This document shows positions 52,946-62,588 of a DNA stretch of 64,000 nucleotides, piece after piece. The stretch's first letter is position 1, and each line of letters starts with the position of its first letter. This DNA is from Aradus depressus (lineage: Eukaryota > Arthropoda > Insecta > Hemiptera > Aradidae), in NCBI GenBank assembly GCA_963662175.1, contig OY759215.1:14559079-14623078 (forward strand). The letters run 5' to 3'. The notes under the pieces were generated by a model. It was not told the DNA's origin and made no database searches. It was given only the letters and a program-made list of their open reading frames with translations. The translations under genes and the position numbers were made by a program.

Positions 52946-53589
52946 ATTTATATCCGAGAATACATCCGAACAACTAGACTAATATATTGACACACGGGGT
53001 GTAATATAAAATGAATGCTGACTAGCCTCGCAGGGCGGGATATGAGGGATGGCTGACACGAGGACGGATCCCGCCACAAGCTTTGACACCATACCTACTC
53101 CCAAAGGGGCAGTTTTAATCAATTTTTCCCAGAGCCGATAACCCGATAATGACCGAACGGACAGACACCGTTTGATATAGGAGAAAAAGGGGACCCCAAT
53201 GTTCTACATGATCCTAACTTGATTTATGCCACATTCTAAATCCGGACGTACTTAACCGCCACGTGCGTTCCCTGACTCACAACTACCACTTATTAAAACC
53301 TTTTGCTGGATTCGAACTGGGCATTATGCTTATGAAATATTGCTCTTTCCAAACGAACAAACTTCGGAAGGGGTTCCATTCTATAGGATGAGCTCTTGGG
53401 AGTTCCTTAATTGCATTCTTTTTTTTTTTTTCTTAAGGCGTGGGGATGCTCATTATTTCGTATTATCGTGAGTTATGTACACGAACCTAAAGACTTAAAA
53501 TGTTCTTTTAATGCTCCCTAAATGGCAATAATAGCAATAATAACCTTAATGATAATTACGTTTTTCCTTCCGCTTGCTCGTCTCTAATT
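52946..53589. other. Unassigned
   Basis: GC-mixed sequence with no recognised feature; T14 run near 53420. Confidence 0.45.
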
Positions 53590-54262
53590 ATACAAAGTAT
53601 AGGGGAAGTTATGTAATCTATCATCATTTCTTGTTTTACGACCCACTGAGTCGACGATAACTCCCCATAGATATCGAATATATCGACACGAAACTTTATA
53701 TACGTATCCTGAACTTCATGGGGAGAACACATTTGGATTTTCAGACAAATTGGTCAAAGGATGAGGAAGATATAATGAGGTAGCCTACTCAGCTCAAGAT
53801 AGCGGGTTTGAAACCCGGCCGAAGCCCTAAGGTTTTTTATCTGGGAGATGAAGCTTGTGATCCCTACTCTAGGTGAATAAACCTAGGTAGGAATAATTTA
53901 GGACAGCCCCTGTTGAGTCGGGCTCATGTCCACCAGAGTGACGAAAAAGCGCTTTGGTAGTAGACGATATAACCTCGTAGTTAACGCCCGGGCATGAGTC
54001 ATAATAACTAATTAACGACGAAATGAATGTATCGATAAGAAATGTTATACTTAAATTCAAAACCCAATGAGCATAGTACTTATAAATTTTCCGCGAAATC
54101 GGCAGAAAAGAAGAGGGGGATCTGAGGAGGGCACAATATCGACACAAAATTTAGTAGGAGAATTCAGAAGCCAGTATGTAGAACAGGTCGATTGGTTTTT
54201 TTGTGAGAGCAAAACGTAATTCGTGTGGGGAAGTACATTGATTCAGCGTCGACTTTTTACAT
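53590..54262 (+). repeat. Repeat C, plus-strand copy interrupted by SINE-A
   Basis: Start TACAAAGTATAGGGGAAGTT, then AACTCCCCATAGATATCGAA; after the SINE-A it resumes with ACGACGAAATGAATGTATCG and ends GTGTGGGGAAGTACATTGAT. Confidence 0.78.
53777..54010 (+). mobile_element. SINE-A copy inside repeat C
   Basis: GAGGTAGCCTACTCAGCTCA, GCGGGTTTGAAACCCGGCC, CCTACTCTAGGTGAATAAAC, TCATGTCCACCAGAGTGACG, GTAGTTAACGCCCGGGCATG, tail TAATAACTAATTA. A central deletion removes the GTCCTTCGGATGGGACG block. Confidence 0.85.
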
Positions 54263-54596
54263 TTTTGTCTCAGCTGATTATACATTGGTATCGTTGGAAA
54301 GGCGTGTGATTTTCTTTACCGTCTCGTTAAGATCGATCCCAAAGGATTACCTCAGAGTCTGTTCATGATATACGGATCGCATTACCAAGGAAAGTGGGTT
54401 TTCCTCCAGTAAACAGACTCATTTCCCACTTAGATCATCACCTTTTCTCATTTTCTTGGTAAAACCTCAGAATAAAATCACTGACAATACCATAACCACT
54501 TAGATTTGCCAACAACACGACATTTTAACTCTTTTTAATTGCTCTCAACGCCACCATAACATTGAAGGGTGTTAAAAAAGATATTAAGTCTTAGAA
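54263..54596. other. Unassigned
   Basis: Nothing recognised. Confidence 0.45.
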
Positions 54597-54840
54597 TAGT
54601 TAGTTATTATGATTCATGCCTGGGCTTCAACTTCGAGGTCATATCGCCTACTACCAGAGCGCTCTTTCGTTACTCTGGAGGACATGAGCCCAACTCTAAA
54701 TTTTGCCTAACCTAAATTTTTATTCACCTAGGGTAGGGATGTTTAACGAGCACCATAATAAATTAAGAGCCTCGGCCGGGTTGCGAATCGGCGATCTCGA
54801 GCTCAGCAAGCAAGCACGCATACCACTAAGCTACCGGCGC
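54597..54840 (-). mobile_element. SINE-A, internally deleted copy
   Basis: TAGTTAGTTATTATGATTCA, TTCGAGGTCATATCGCCTAC, TAACCTAAATTTTTATTCAC, GGGTTGCGAATCGGCGATCT, ACCACTAAGCTACCGGCGCG. The block between TTTAACGAG and the head is mostly deleted. Confidence 0.88.
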
Positions 54841-54929
54841 GAATATAAACACATATAAAGAATATACAGAATATAAATATATATAAAGAATATAAACACA
54901 TATGATACGAGATGATTGATATAATAAAA

Positions 54930-55567
54930 AAAATAGTAAAAGTATTAGGTATATATAATATATATTATTTTACAATCTATACAAAAACGAGAAGAAGGGT
55001 TGACAATAAGAATAAATGATAAAATAATATGTAAGACAAAATATTTAAAAATATTTAAAATAATAAAAAGTAAGAAGCAATAAAGGAATGAATATATACA
55101 AAATAATAGTAAATATGTATATACATAAATAAATACATGATATATGTACCAAATAAATGATGGGGTTGAATAAAAATAAACCATAAAATAAAAGAGATAA
55201 CAATATATAACAAACTCGAGGAAGGAGGCACCAGTAGTTCTCCCGCACACTGCCATCCACACCACTCTCCAACAAGTGGAGAGGGGAGGAGACCATACTG
55301 TCCCTCCCACCACTCTACCCAACCAACCACTGTCCAGCAGTGGAGAAAGACTGGAGAATCTGGTCATCAGCAGCACTCGTTTTAAAAAAATTAGTATTAA
55401 ACCACCTCAGCCTTCTTGGAGGAAAAGGATTTGACGAAGAGATTTATTGTGGAGGGAGAGGTTCGTGTGGAACTTGGGAAAAACGGGATTTTAATGAGGT
55501 CTTGGAAGTTTGGGAGTGTGGGGATGGAAACAAAAAGGGAGCATTCACAATGGTTCTAAGGATTCAA
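54930..55567 (-). mobile_element. LINE-J second copy, 3' end, minus strand
   Basis: On the minus strand 55567-55400 matches the last ~55 codons of the LINE-J reverse transcriptase protein at 56401-56620 (blocks such as CGTTTTTCCCAAGTTCCACA and CTCCAAGAAGGCTGAGG), with stops and indels. 55360-55200 matches its 3' UTR (CTGCTGGACAGTGGTTGGTT, CCCTCTCCACTTGTTGGAGA, GGCAGTGTGCGGGAG). The left part is an AT-rich tail. A 143-codon minus-strand frame across this UTR is an artefact of T-rich non-coding sequence. Confidence 0.85.
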
Positions 55568-55780
55568 TCACCCATCATCCTTCCATCCCGTTTGATAAAA
55601 ATAAAAGTATTAAATAAAAGTTATATATACCTACAGTATACATATATAATAGTAGTAATAACGATAGAAGTTATAGGATAATGATGGAGGACCTCTGCCA
55701 AGAAAATAAAAATGAAAGCAGAGTATAAATTAAAGCTTTTATAGACGAAACAAAAAAAAATGATGATTACTTTTTACTTA

Positions 55781-55935
55781 TTGAACAATGATAAAAAAAA
55801 TCCGTTTCCTAAAAAAGGGTTTTTCTAACATAAACATTTTTAATTGAATTTTTAATTTTTTTATTGTTTCTGATCCTTTCAAGAAGTGGGGAAGGGCATT
55901 AAAGAAGTTGATTCCTTTATGAGTTTTACTTTTTT
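55781..55935 (-). pseudogene. LINE-type C-terminal tail fragment (INFFNALPHFLK)
   Basis: Reading leftward, KTHKGINFFNALPHFLKGSE followed by TIKKLKIQLKMFMLEKPFF and a stop. The K/R-G-x-x-x-F/Y-N-x-L-P-x-x-I/L-K...F-K-x-x-L-K-x-x-L pattern is the usual last 40 residues of many L2/CR1/jockey-like LINE proteins. A diverged plus-strand relative sits at about 58020-58150 immediately before a LINE-G 3' UTR, so this piece probably belongs to LINE-G. Confidence 0.6.
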
Positions 55936-55950
55936 TACCTTTCCCTTCGC

Positions 55951-56696
55951 GGATACCCTTCGCGGATGATACCGCTATCCTCTCCACCAATCCTGATCCT
56001 ATCATTGCCTCCCAAAATCTGCAAAAGCATCTCCACGATATGGAAAGCTGGTGTAGGTTGTGGAGAATAAAAGTCAATGAGGAGAAATGTGTCCACATCA
56101 CCTTCACCCTCAGACGGCAATTATGTCCTCCAGTCCTGTTCAACAATGTACCAATTCCCATTTCGAACCAAGTACGCTATCTTGGGTTCTACCTGGACAG
56201 CCGACTAACTTGGAACCCCCATACTCGACTGAAACGCCAAGAACTGAACAGACGATTTGGACAACTATACAGACTTCTTAACAGAAAATCCAAACTGTCT
56301 ACAGAGAACAAACTTACTATATACAAGACAATTATACGACCGATATGGACGTATGGACTTGAGCTATGGGGCTCAGCCAAGTCATCAAACATCAAGCGGA
56401 TCCAATCCTTCCAATCCAAAGTCCTTAGAATCATTGTAGATGCTCCCTTTTTTGTTTCCAACCTTACACTCCATAACGACCTCAAAGTTCCTTTTGTCCA
56501 AGACCTCATCAAATCCCGTTTTTCCAAGTTCCACACCAACCTCTCCTTCCACCATAATCCTCTTGCCAAATCCTTATCATCACAATCTCATCCGCATAAT
56601 CCTCCAAGAAGGCTGAGGCGGCGTTGGCCTCGCGATCTTCTTTAATTTGTATTATATATATATTTTTTTTTATTTTAATATTTTTTTTATCTATTT

Positions 56697-56727
<31 letters not shown>

Positions 56728-57253
56728 TTTTTTTATTTTTTTTTTTTTTGCGTTTATTAATTTATTCTTTTAATTTTTGATATTTATTATTATTATTATT
56801 TTTTATTTTTTCTTCTTCACACGCCATTTTTAAGGGAGTGCTGGTGATGACCGGATTCTCCCCTCACGCCTCTCTGTCCTTTCGACGCCCCACCTCCTGG
56901 TCTTCCTCCACTGCTGGACAGTGGATGGTTGGCCATTGTGGTGGGAGGGTCAGCGGATGGTCTCCCGCCGCCTCCTCCCCTCTCCACTAGTTGCAGAGTG
57001 GTATATGGCAGTGTGCGGGAGTCCTACTGGTGCTGTCCTCGTCGATTTTCTTATATTTTTAGTTATTTTATTTAGTTATTTTTACTTTATTTTATTTTTA
57101 TTTTCTTTATTTTATCTTTCATTTTATTATGTATTCTGTTTATTATTTTTGTATATGTTTGCTTATTGTATTATTTATTATTTTATCATGTCATCTTAGT
57201 CATCACTTCTGCTTATTGTTATTGTTTGTACAGATTGTAGAATAAATAAATAA

Positions 57254-57294
<41 letters not shown>
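55951..57294 (+). mobile_element. LINE-J: 5'-truncated jockey-like LINE with 3' UTR and poly(A)
   Basis: Coding end at 55959-56645, then an AT-rich segment, a GC-rich conserved UTR block (56820-57040, shared in inverted orientation with 55200-55360), and a TAGAATAAATAAATAAAT signal running into an A40 tract ending at 57294. The 5' junction duplicates CCCTTCGCGGAT. 5' truncation plus poly(A) is the normal outcome of target-primed reverse transcription. Confidence 0.9.
55959..56645 (+). pseudogene. Jockey-clade reverse transcriptase, C-terminal half
   Basis: Open from FADDTAIL (55959, the catalytic F/Y-x-D-D motif of reverse transcriptase block 5) to a stop at 56643-56645, about 228 codons without interruption. 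Later motifs are MESWCRLWRIKVNEEKC, PISNQVRYLGFYLDSRLTW, TIIRPIWTYGLELWGSAKSS, IKRIQSFQSKVLRIIVDAPF and the basic terminus PRRLRRRWPRDLL, all in the order seen in jockey-type ORF2 proteins. The endonuclease and the first RT blocks are missing, so it is a fragment although not obviously mutated within the remaining part; the ATG at 56040 is internal and not a real start. In the live family it copies LINE RNA at a nicked genomic target in the nucleus. Confidence 0.93.
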
Positions 57295-57296
<2 letters not shown>

Positions 57297-57690
57297 TTTT
57301 TTACAAAAAGAAAGGAACAATTCAGGTTTCGCTTGCTTATTGAGGAGAATAATGGAAAATAATAATAATAATAAATAACATTATAATGTATAATAAATAA
57401 GTAATAAAGAATAATAAATAATAAACATGCCGCAGATAAATATTTAAAAAAAATTTTAATCCTGCCTTTGCCTGCGCTATTCATACTTGAAACATTAATA
57501 AAAATATTTTCCCTCTTAACAATTCTAGTAATGATTACGATACCAGGAAGAAAGAATACTTTCGAATAAATAAACATTGCTCCTCTCTTTTTGAAAAAAG
57601 TATAACTAATAAAGATGTTTGCTAGCGACTGTAGAATTCAAAATTCTGGGGGTATTGAGGGTCAGTCAATGAAGAAAACACTATTCAAAT
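57295..57690. other. AT-rich, nothing recognised
   Basis: An AAT microsatellite lies near 57357-57375. A T-rich minus-strand frame through the poly(A) is an artefact. Confidence 0.5.
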
Positions 57691-57691
57691 G

Positions 57692-57726
57692 CCAACGTTT
57701 CGATATATTTCATATCATCATCAGGG
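57692..57726 (-). ncRNA. Hammerhead-like core motif, minus strand
   Basis: On the minus strand: CTGATGA (57718-57724), a GATAT-GAAA-TATATC hairpin, then GAAACGTTGGC (from 57701). Order and spacing resemble the sites at 34174 and 63137, in otherwise unrelated sequence. Confidence 0.3.
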
Positions 57727-58019
57727 CCTAACAAACATGGGGGTATCAAGATTAGAAAAATATAATGGGTGATCGATTAAAATTATATATAGGTACATAA
57801 ATATACATTCACTCATACAACTCCACATAAATACATATATACATCCTAATACATTCACATACATATACACATTGATGAACAACAAGGAAACTCACTATGA
57901 ATATAGATGGTTGAGGAGAAGGCATGAAGACTGTGAGGTCTTACGTTCAACTAAGGGTACAGAAGGGTCGAGGGTAACAGATAATAAATCCGGGGAAAAC
58001 CCCAGTTAACGGGACTTAA
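57727..58019. other. Unassigned, ACATAT-rich
   Basis: ACATAAATACATATATACAT-type low-complexity sequence at 57785-57870; otherwise unassigned. Confidence 0.45.
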
Positions 58020-58800
58020 ATTTGAAGAGAACTACTTTATAACTAATAAAGGAATTTATTCCTTTATTGCAATTCCCTACTTCTTGAAGACAATAGAAAC
58101 TATTTATCAAAATTTAAACTTCAACTAAAAATATTTATGTTATTAAAAACCCACTATTCGGAAACGAAATATTTTTCTAATTGTTATTTTGTTTTCTTTC
58201 CTTTTCTATATTTCGGACATTGTGACCTGAGGAAGGTCCCGAAATGTCGTCGTGAAAAAAGCGAGATTCACTTTTATAAAAGTTACTGTATTTATTATAT
58301 AATTTATTTATCTACTTTATAATATTATTATTTTTGTACTCATATTTTCAAGTTTTTATTTATTATTTCATTTTATTTTTTAGAAGTATTGTTAATTCTA
58401 ATCACATGTGTGTCAGACTCTAAGAGTTAATATCTGTTTATGTATCCAATTTATAAGCTATCGTAATGTATACATACTTATGACGTATCCTATTACCATG
58501 TTACATACAAGCACACCCTCTCCAACAGGCCTAGCTACACCGGGGCCTAAGCCCAATGCCTAAAGAGAGACGCCCAGTGGTGCCGTTGCTTGTCCCCTGG
58601 CCTGGTTGGGACGCTCACTGGGTGCCCCGGGGTCCTGTGCGGGGCCCCCCCCTCCGTTCGCCCCCCGGTTTCTCTGCGGGATCTCGAACTTATTTGAACA
58701 GTCAGGCATCAATGACCCTCGTGGTTGAGATGTCATAAAGAAAAAAAAAAAAATTACCATGTTATGGTTTAACGGAAATAAATAATATTGCTATTAATTT
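58020..58800 (+). mobile_element. LINE-G 3' end, split by a GC-rich retroposed insertion
   Basis: Begins with a decayed coding end (KGIYSFIAIPYFLKTIETIY), then CATTGTGACCTGAGGAAGGT and CCCGAAATGTCGTCGTGAAA, CACATGTGTGTCAGACTCTA, TCGTAATGTATACATACTTA and TGACGTATCCTATTACCATG. After the insertion it resumes with ATTACCATGTTATGGTTTAA and CGGAAATAAATAATATT. The coding/UTR junction here is what links the LINE-G UTR to a LINE. Confidence 0.82.
58504..58752 (+). mobile_element. GC-rich poly(A)-tailed retroposed insertion of unknown origin
   Basis: ATTACCATGTTA is duplicated on both sides (58492-58503 and 58753-58764), and the insert ends in ATAAAG followed by A14: a clear product of LINE-type retroposition. 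Its body is GC-rich (CCTGGCCTGGTTGGGACGCT, GGGTGCCCCGGGGTCCTGTG, TTCGCCCCCCGGTTTCTCTG), unlike anything else in the window. No tRNA-type boxes and no recognised protein. It could be a 5'-truncated LINE 3' UTR, a processed pseudogene's UTR, or a non-tRNA SINE. Confidence 0.88.
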
Positions 58801-59133
58801 CCGTTCAAAACTAACTTTCGAAGAACACAGAAACGAGCAACTAATTAACGCGAATGCGCAGAAGAGCATTTGTGGAATCAATCCGATATAGACAGTTTAC
58901 TTTGCACGTTTACATCATCATGGCAGTTCCTTATCGGTCCAATTGCCTCAGGAGATAATTAAAAGTAATCCCATAAACTTTTGCAATGTTTTCTAATCAA
59001 AATCGTATGTGTTTGCGTTATTACTGGTGAAACGTGACGGGAGCGCAGGGAAGACTTTCAGTATTTACGAGTTACTAACTGCTGCATGGTCTGGCAAGAT
59101 GGAAAAAGGAAGATGAGAATTTTTTTACCCCCT
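58801..59133. other. Unassigned
   Basis: Nothing recognised. Confidence 0.45.
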
Positions 59134-59382
59134 TTAATTACAAGGTCATATCGCCTACTACCAGAGCCCTTTTCGTCACTCTGGTGGACATGAGCCCGAC
59201 TCTACTAAGGGAGTCCTAAATGTTGCCTACCTAGGTTTATTCATCTAAGATCTATAATGAGTACCTGACATCGTACAGGCTCGGGACCATCGAAGGACGG
59301 AGAGCTCAAGCCTTTTTCATCTTCCAAATAAAAATCCTAAGGGCGTCGGCCGGATTTCGAACCCGCGATCTTGAACTCAATT
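59134..59382 (-). mobile_element. SINE-A copy lacking head and tail tips
   Basis: ACAAGGTCATATCGCCTACT, CACTCTGGTGGACATGAGCC, AATGAGTACCTGACATCGTA, AGGGCGTCGGCCGGATTTCG and AACCCGCGATCTTGAACTC. The A-box end after GAACTC is missing. Confidence 0.85.
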
Positions 59383-59639
59383 CTATAAAAGGAAATTTTT
59401 GTTTGACAGAAGGAATAGTTAACCTAAAGAACACAATAAAATTTGAAATCGATGTTTTTTTTTTTTGTTGATTGAATGTGATGAGCTGTGTGTTGATGAT
59501 GGGAGTGCTACCCGAAACGTTTGTAATTGCCATTTTGAGAAGGCAAAAAATAAATGGGAAAAGTGACGCTTTATTTATTTAGTTTTAAAATAGGGTGCCC
59601 CTTGCTATAATGCAATATCACCCTGTCTAAAGTGGGGAG
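59383..59639. other. Short unassigned segment with a hammerhead-like motif
   Basis: At 59493-59518: TTGATGA, a GGG...CCC hairpin, then GAAACGT. No gene. Confidence 0.4.
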
Positions 59640-59795
59640 AGGAGCTCAGGATCATTGGGTTACTGAAGGACTGGGACCGACCATCGCGGAACAATCTGCG
59701 CCGATCGGGTCGTCTTCAGCCCGCCAGGAGCCAACGAATCGGCAGAACATCGGGTAGTCCGTTAATGTCACCAGTTGCCGTCTCGAAGACACTCG
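59640..59795 (-). pseudogene. LINE C-terminal fragment related to LINE-R
   Basis: Reading leftward, SSRRQLVTLTDYPMFCRFVG then SWRAEDDPIG parallels LRQLVTETGYPAFSRFVASW in LINE-R at 4110-4180. The 3' UTR does not match LINE-R, so it is a related family. It sits head-to-head with the plus-strand LINE fragment that follows. Confidence 0.6.
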
Positions 59796-60056
59796 GAGGC
59801 CTGCTTCCGACTGCTGACCGGACACGATTTTCTTCAGGGACACCTTCATCGGATCGAAGTAGCGGACAACCTCTACTGCGTCCTCTGCGAGAGAGAGCAG
59901 CACATGACAGCGAAGCATCTTGACGTGTACCCTGCTCTCCAGGACGTCAGAACTGCTAATAGAGGAGACTGCACTACGACAAAAAAATCTCCAGTGTACT
60001 GAGTGTACTGGGCTGCTAATGACGCATGGCGGAAATTGCAAGCGAACCGGCGTAGA
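59775..60056 (+). pseudogene. LINE C-terminal fragment (FRLLTGHDFLQGHLHRI)
   Basis: Plus-strand frame with SEACFRLLTGHDFLQG, HLHRIEVADNLY and CVLCEREQHMTAKHLDV, i.e. the T/S-G-H-x-x-L/F...H-L-x-R-I block and CX2C...H zinc knuckle that follow the RNase H domain in I/outcast/R1-type LINE proteins. The expected final cysteine is a tyrosine (DVYPAL for DVCPAL). A stop follows SPVY, with further matching residues (WAANDAWRKLQANRRREKK) beyond it, then AAAAAAAATATATAATTTTT. Confidence 0.75.
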
Positions 60057-60589
60057 GAAAAAAAATATATAATTTTTTTTCTTGAAGCTTCACAAATGTA
60101 TTTTATTTATTTCCTACAACTATTATAACAACGTCTTTTTCAGAGAATTTTCAACTAAAACTTATAATACCTTAACAAAAAACAGTGAGAAGGTTTATCT
60201 TTATCTTGAGGTCTAATGGTTTGGTTGGTTTGACTATTTCAGAACAAAAGTTTTCTCACAAACTTATCCGCTCCAAGTCATCAATCTACCCTGTTATCAG
60301 TTCAGTCTCGTGTCTTCCTAACTCACTAACTTATTTATTTTTTCTTCTTTCAAATCATTTCTCCTCATAACGTAAAATGTTCTAATATCTTCTAAGTTAT
60401 TTTTCAGTTCACAGATGTTTCTGACTTTAATAAATGTTCTATTTCTTCTCAATTTCTCGCTTTCTTTTCAATATAAAAGTGTAAGAAGGAGTCAATCTCT
60501 TTTCGTATACGGATCACTAGCGCTGCCAGGCGTCTGTTAAGTAACGAGGCTGAGAGCCCGTTTCATGTCCTGTCCAGCGATTTCGGCCA
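60057..60589. other. T-rich, nothing recognised
   Basis: No gene or recurring family. Confidence 0.5.
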
Positions 60590-60805
60590 AAGTTCAGACG
60601 AGGGGCTCAATTCAAAAACCTGCCGATGTAATGAATTTATCAACATAATATTTAGGATGAGGATTTAGGAGCCCTAAATATAGTGTAAGACAATTATTGA
60701 ATATTAGCGCAAACGGTTGACTGGTTTTAAAGAAGGATCGAAAATTTAATTGATTGATTCGTTTTGGGGAAGTACATAGCCGGTGATTCACCGTTGACTT
60801 TTTCT
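60590..60805 (+). repeat. Repeat C, 3' half
   Basis: GATGTAATGAATTTATCAAC, ATGAGGATTTAGGAGCCCTA, GAATATTAGCGCAAACGGTT, GTTTTGGGGAAGTACATAGC and CGGTGATTCACCGTTGACTT. Confidence 0.82.
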
Positions 60806-60867
60806 TAATGTACACGACAGAACCTCGACTTCCTTTAACTCCTTTTTCCCTACGGCAGGACACAGTC

Positions 60868-61283
60868 TACGTAAGGACACAGCAGCTTTGTGTATACTCT
60901 CTACGGTAGAACACAGCAGCTTTGTGTATACTCTCTACAGTAGAACACAGCAGCTTTGTGTGTACTCTCTACGGTAGAACACAGCAGCTTTGTGTATACT
61001 CTCTACGATAGGAAACAGCAGCTTTGTGTATACTCTCTACAGTAGAACACAACAGCTTTATGTATACTCTCGACGGTAGTACACAGCAGCTTTGTGTATA
61101 CTCTCTACGGTAGGAAACAGCAGCTTTGTGTATACTCTCTACGGTAGAACACATCAGCTTTGTGTATACTCTCTGCAGTAGAACACAGCAGCTTTGTGTA
61201 TACTCTCTACGGTAGAACACATCAGCTTTGTGTATACTCTCTACGGTAGTACACAGAAGCTTTGTGTATACACTCTACAGTAG
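60868..61283. repeat. Minisatellite, 34-bp unit, ~12 copies
   Basis: Units ACACAGCAGCTTTGTGTATA then CTCTCTACGGTAGA, with variants GGTAGGAA, CAGTAGAA and GGTAGTAC. Since 34 is not a multiple of three, all three frames are cycled; an 83-codon minus-strand frame through the array is not a gene. Confidence 0.95.
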
Positions 61284-61640
61284 AACACAGCAGCCACCCC
61301 CGCCGCCCCTCCCACTACATCCTCCGCACATTCAAGTTTGTATCTTTTCCTTCTCAAAGAGACTGGGAAGCTGCGGTAGGACACAGCAGCCACCCCCGCC
61401 GCCCCTCCCACTACATCCTCCGTACATTCAAGTTTGTATCTTTTCCTTCTCAAAGAGACTGGGAAGCTGCAGTAGGACACTGCAGCCACCCCCGCCGCCC
61501 CTCCCACTACATCCTCCGCACATTCAAGTTTGATCTTTTCCTTCTCAAAGAGACTGGGGAGCTGTGGTAGAATACAGCAGCCACCCCCGCCGCCCCTCCC
61601 ACTACATCCTCCACACCTTCAAGTTTGTATCTTTTCCTTC
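61284..61640. repeat. Minisatellite, 96-bp unit, ~4 copies, sharing its junction with the 34-bp array
   Basis: Each unit has CAGCAGCCACCCCCGCCGCC, CCTCCCACTACATCCTCCGC, ACATTCAAGTTTGTATCTTT and AGAGACTGGGAAGCTGCGGT followed by AGGACA. The GGTAG.ACACAGCAG segment is common to both arrays, so the second probably grew from a junction formed at the end of the first. Open frames on both strands here are repeat artefacts. Confidence 0.94.
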
Positions 61641-62079
61641 GTTTTTGTATTCATTATACGGCCCAGCACATCGGTTGCATTGCCATTGACAGCGACAAAA
61701 AGGCTGAAATGCTCCAATTCTCATTGTGATTTTTTTTCATAGACTGTCTAAGAAAGAATGGAAAGATGCGTGTTTATATTTTCTCTAATGGGATAAACTG
61801 TTTGGTAGTGCAATGTTTTATATTGGTGGATTTCCTGTAGATGTTGGATGTTTGCTTCTATCATAAATTTGATAGTGCCTTTAAGTAGATTTTTATAGAT
61901 TTAGTAAGCTGTTTAGTTCAGAATTGGTTACCATGAACTCCATCAAAATGTCATCCAAGTACCTTCTCCAGAACGTTATTTGCGGAAATGTGGGTTTCTG
62001 GGGTTCATCATAAACTCCCTGTCCAACTAATAGAATTTCGAAAAGGGTCTTTGATCTAAGGAACCGAAAAAAAGACGTC
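61641..62079. other. Unassigned
   Basis: Nothing recognised. Confidence 0.45.
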
Positions 62080-62588
62080 GGTGATTCAACGACAATCTCC
62101 TTCCCCAAAACGAATCAATTAACTTTTCGCTCCCCTCCAAAGTCATTTGCACTAATTTTCAATAGTTGACATAGAGGCTCCTAAATCTTAATACTAAATT
62201 TTGTGTCGATAAATTCATTTCATCGGCAGTTATTAGAGTTTATGAGTTCCCTGACCCAGCCCCCCCCCCCCCCTCCCCCCCCATACTGAAATTTGACAGG
62301 TTACGTCCTCATTGGATTATAATTTCAAATACGAAATTTCATGTCGATATATTCATTACATCTGCAGTTATGGGGTTTTTGAGTTCATCCCTTCTGAACT
62401 CCCCTTTCCATTCTACCGATTCCGCTGAAAATGAGGTGTCGTCCTTGAGTTTCTGAATTCATATATCAAATTTCGCGTTGATGCATTCTCCCCTATCCCT
62501 TCTTCTCTTTGGTCGATTAGGCTCAAAATCAGTAGGTGTCGTCGTAAGAGGGTCCTGAATTCACAAATACAATGTGTTTCATGATGCA

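Noticed and set aside
54945..55376. 143-codon hydrophobic frame resembling a membrane protein
   Set aside because: It is the T-rich 3' UTR of an inverted LINE-J copy, homologous to non-coding sequence at 56880-57200.
57203..57577. 124-codon minus-strand frame with a phenylalanine tract
   Set aside because: The tract is the LINE-J poly(A) read backwards; no motif otherwise.
61228..61570. Proline-rich repeat protein
   Set aside because: Both strands and several frames stay open over the 96-bp minisatellite; no support beyond repeat structure.
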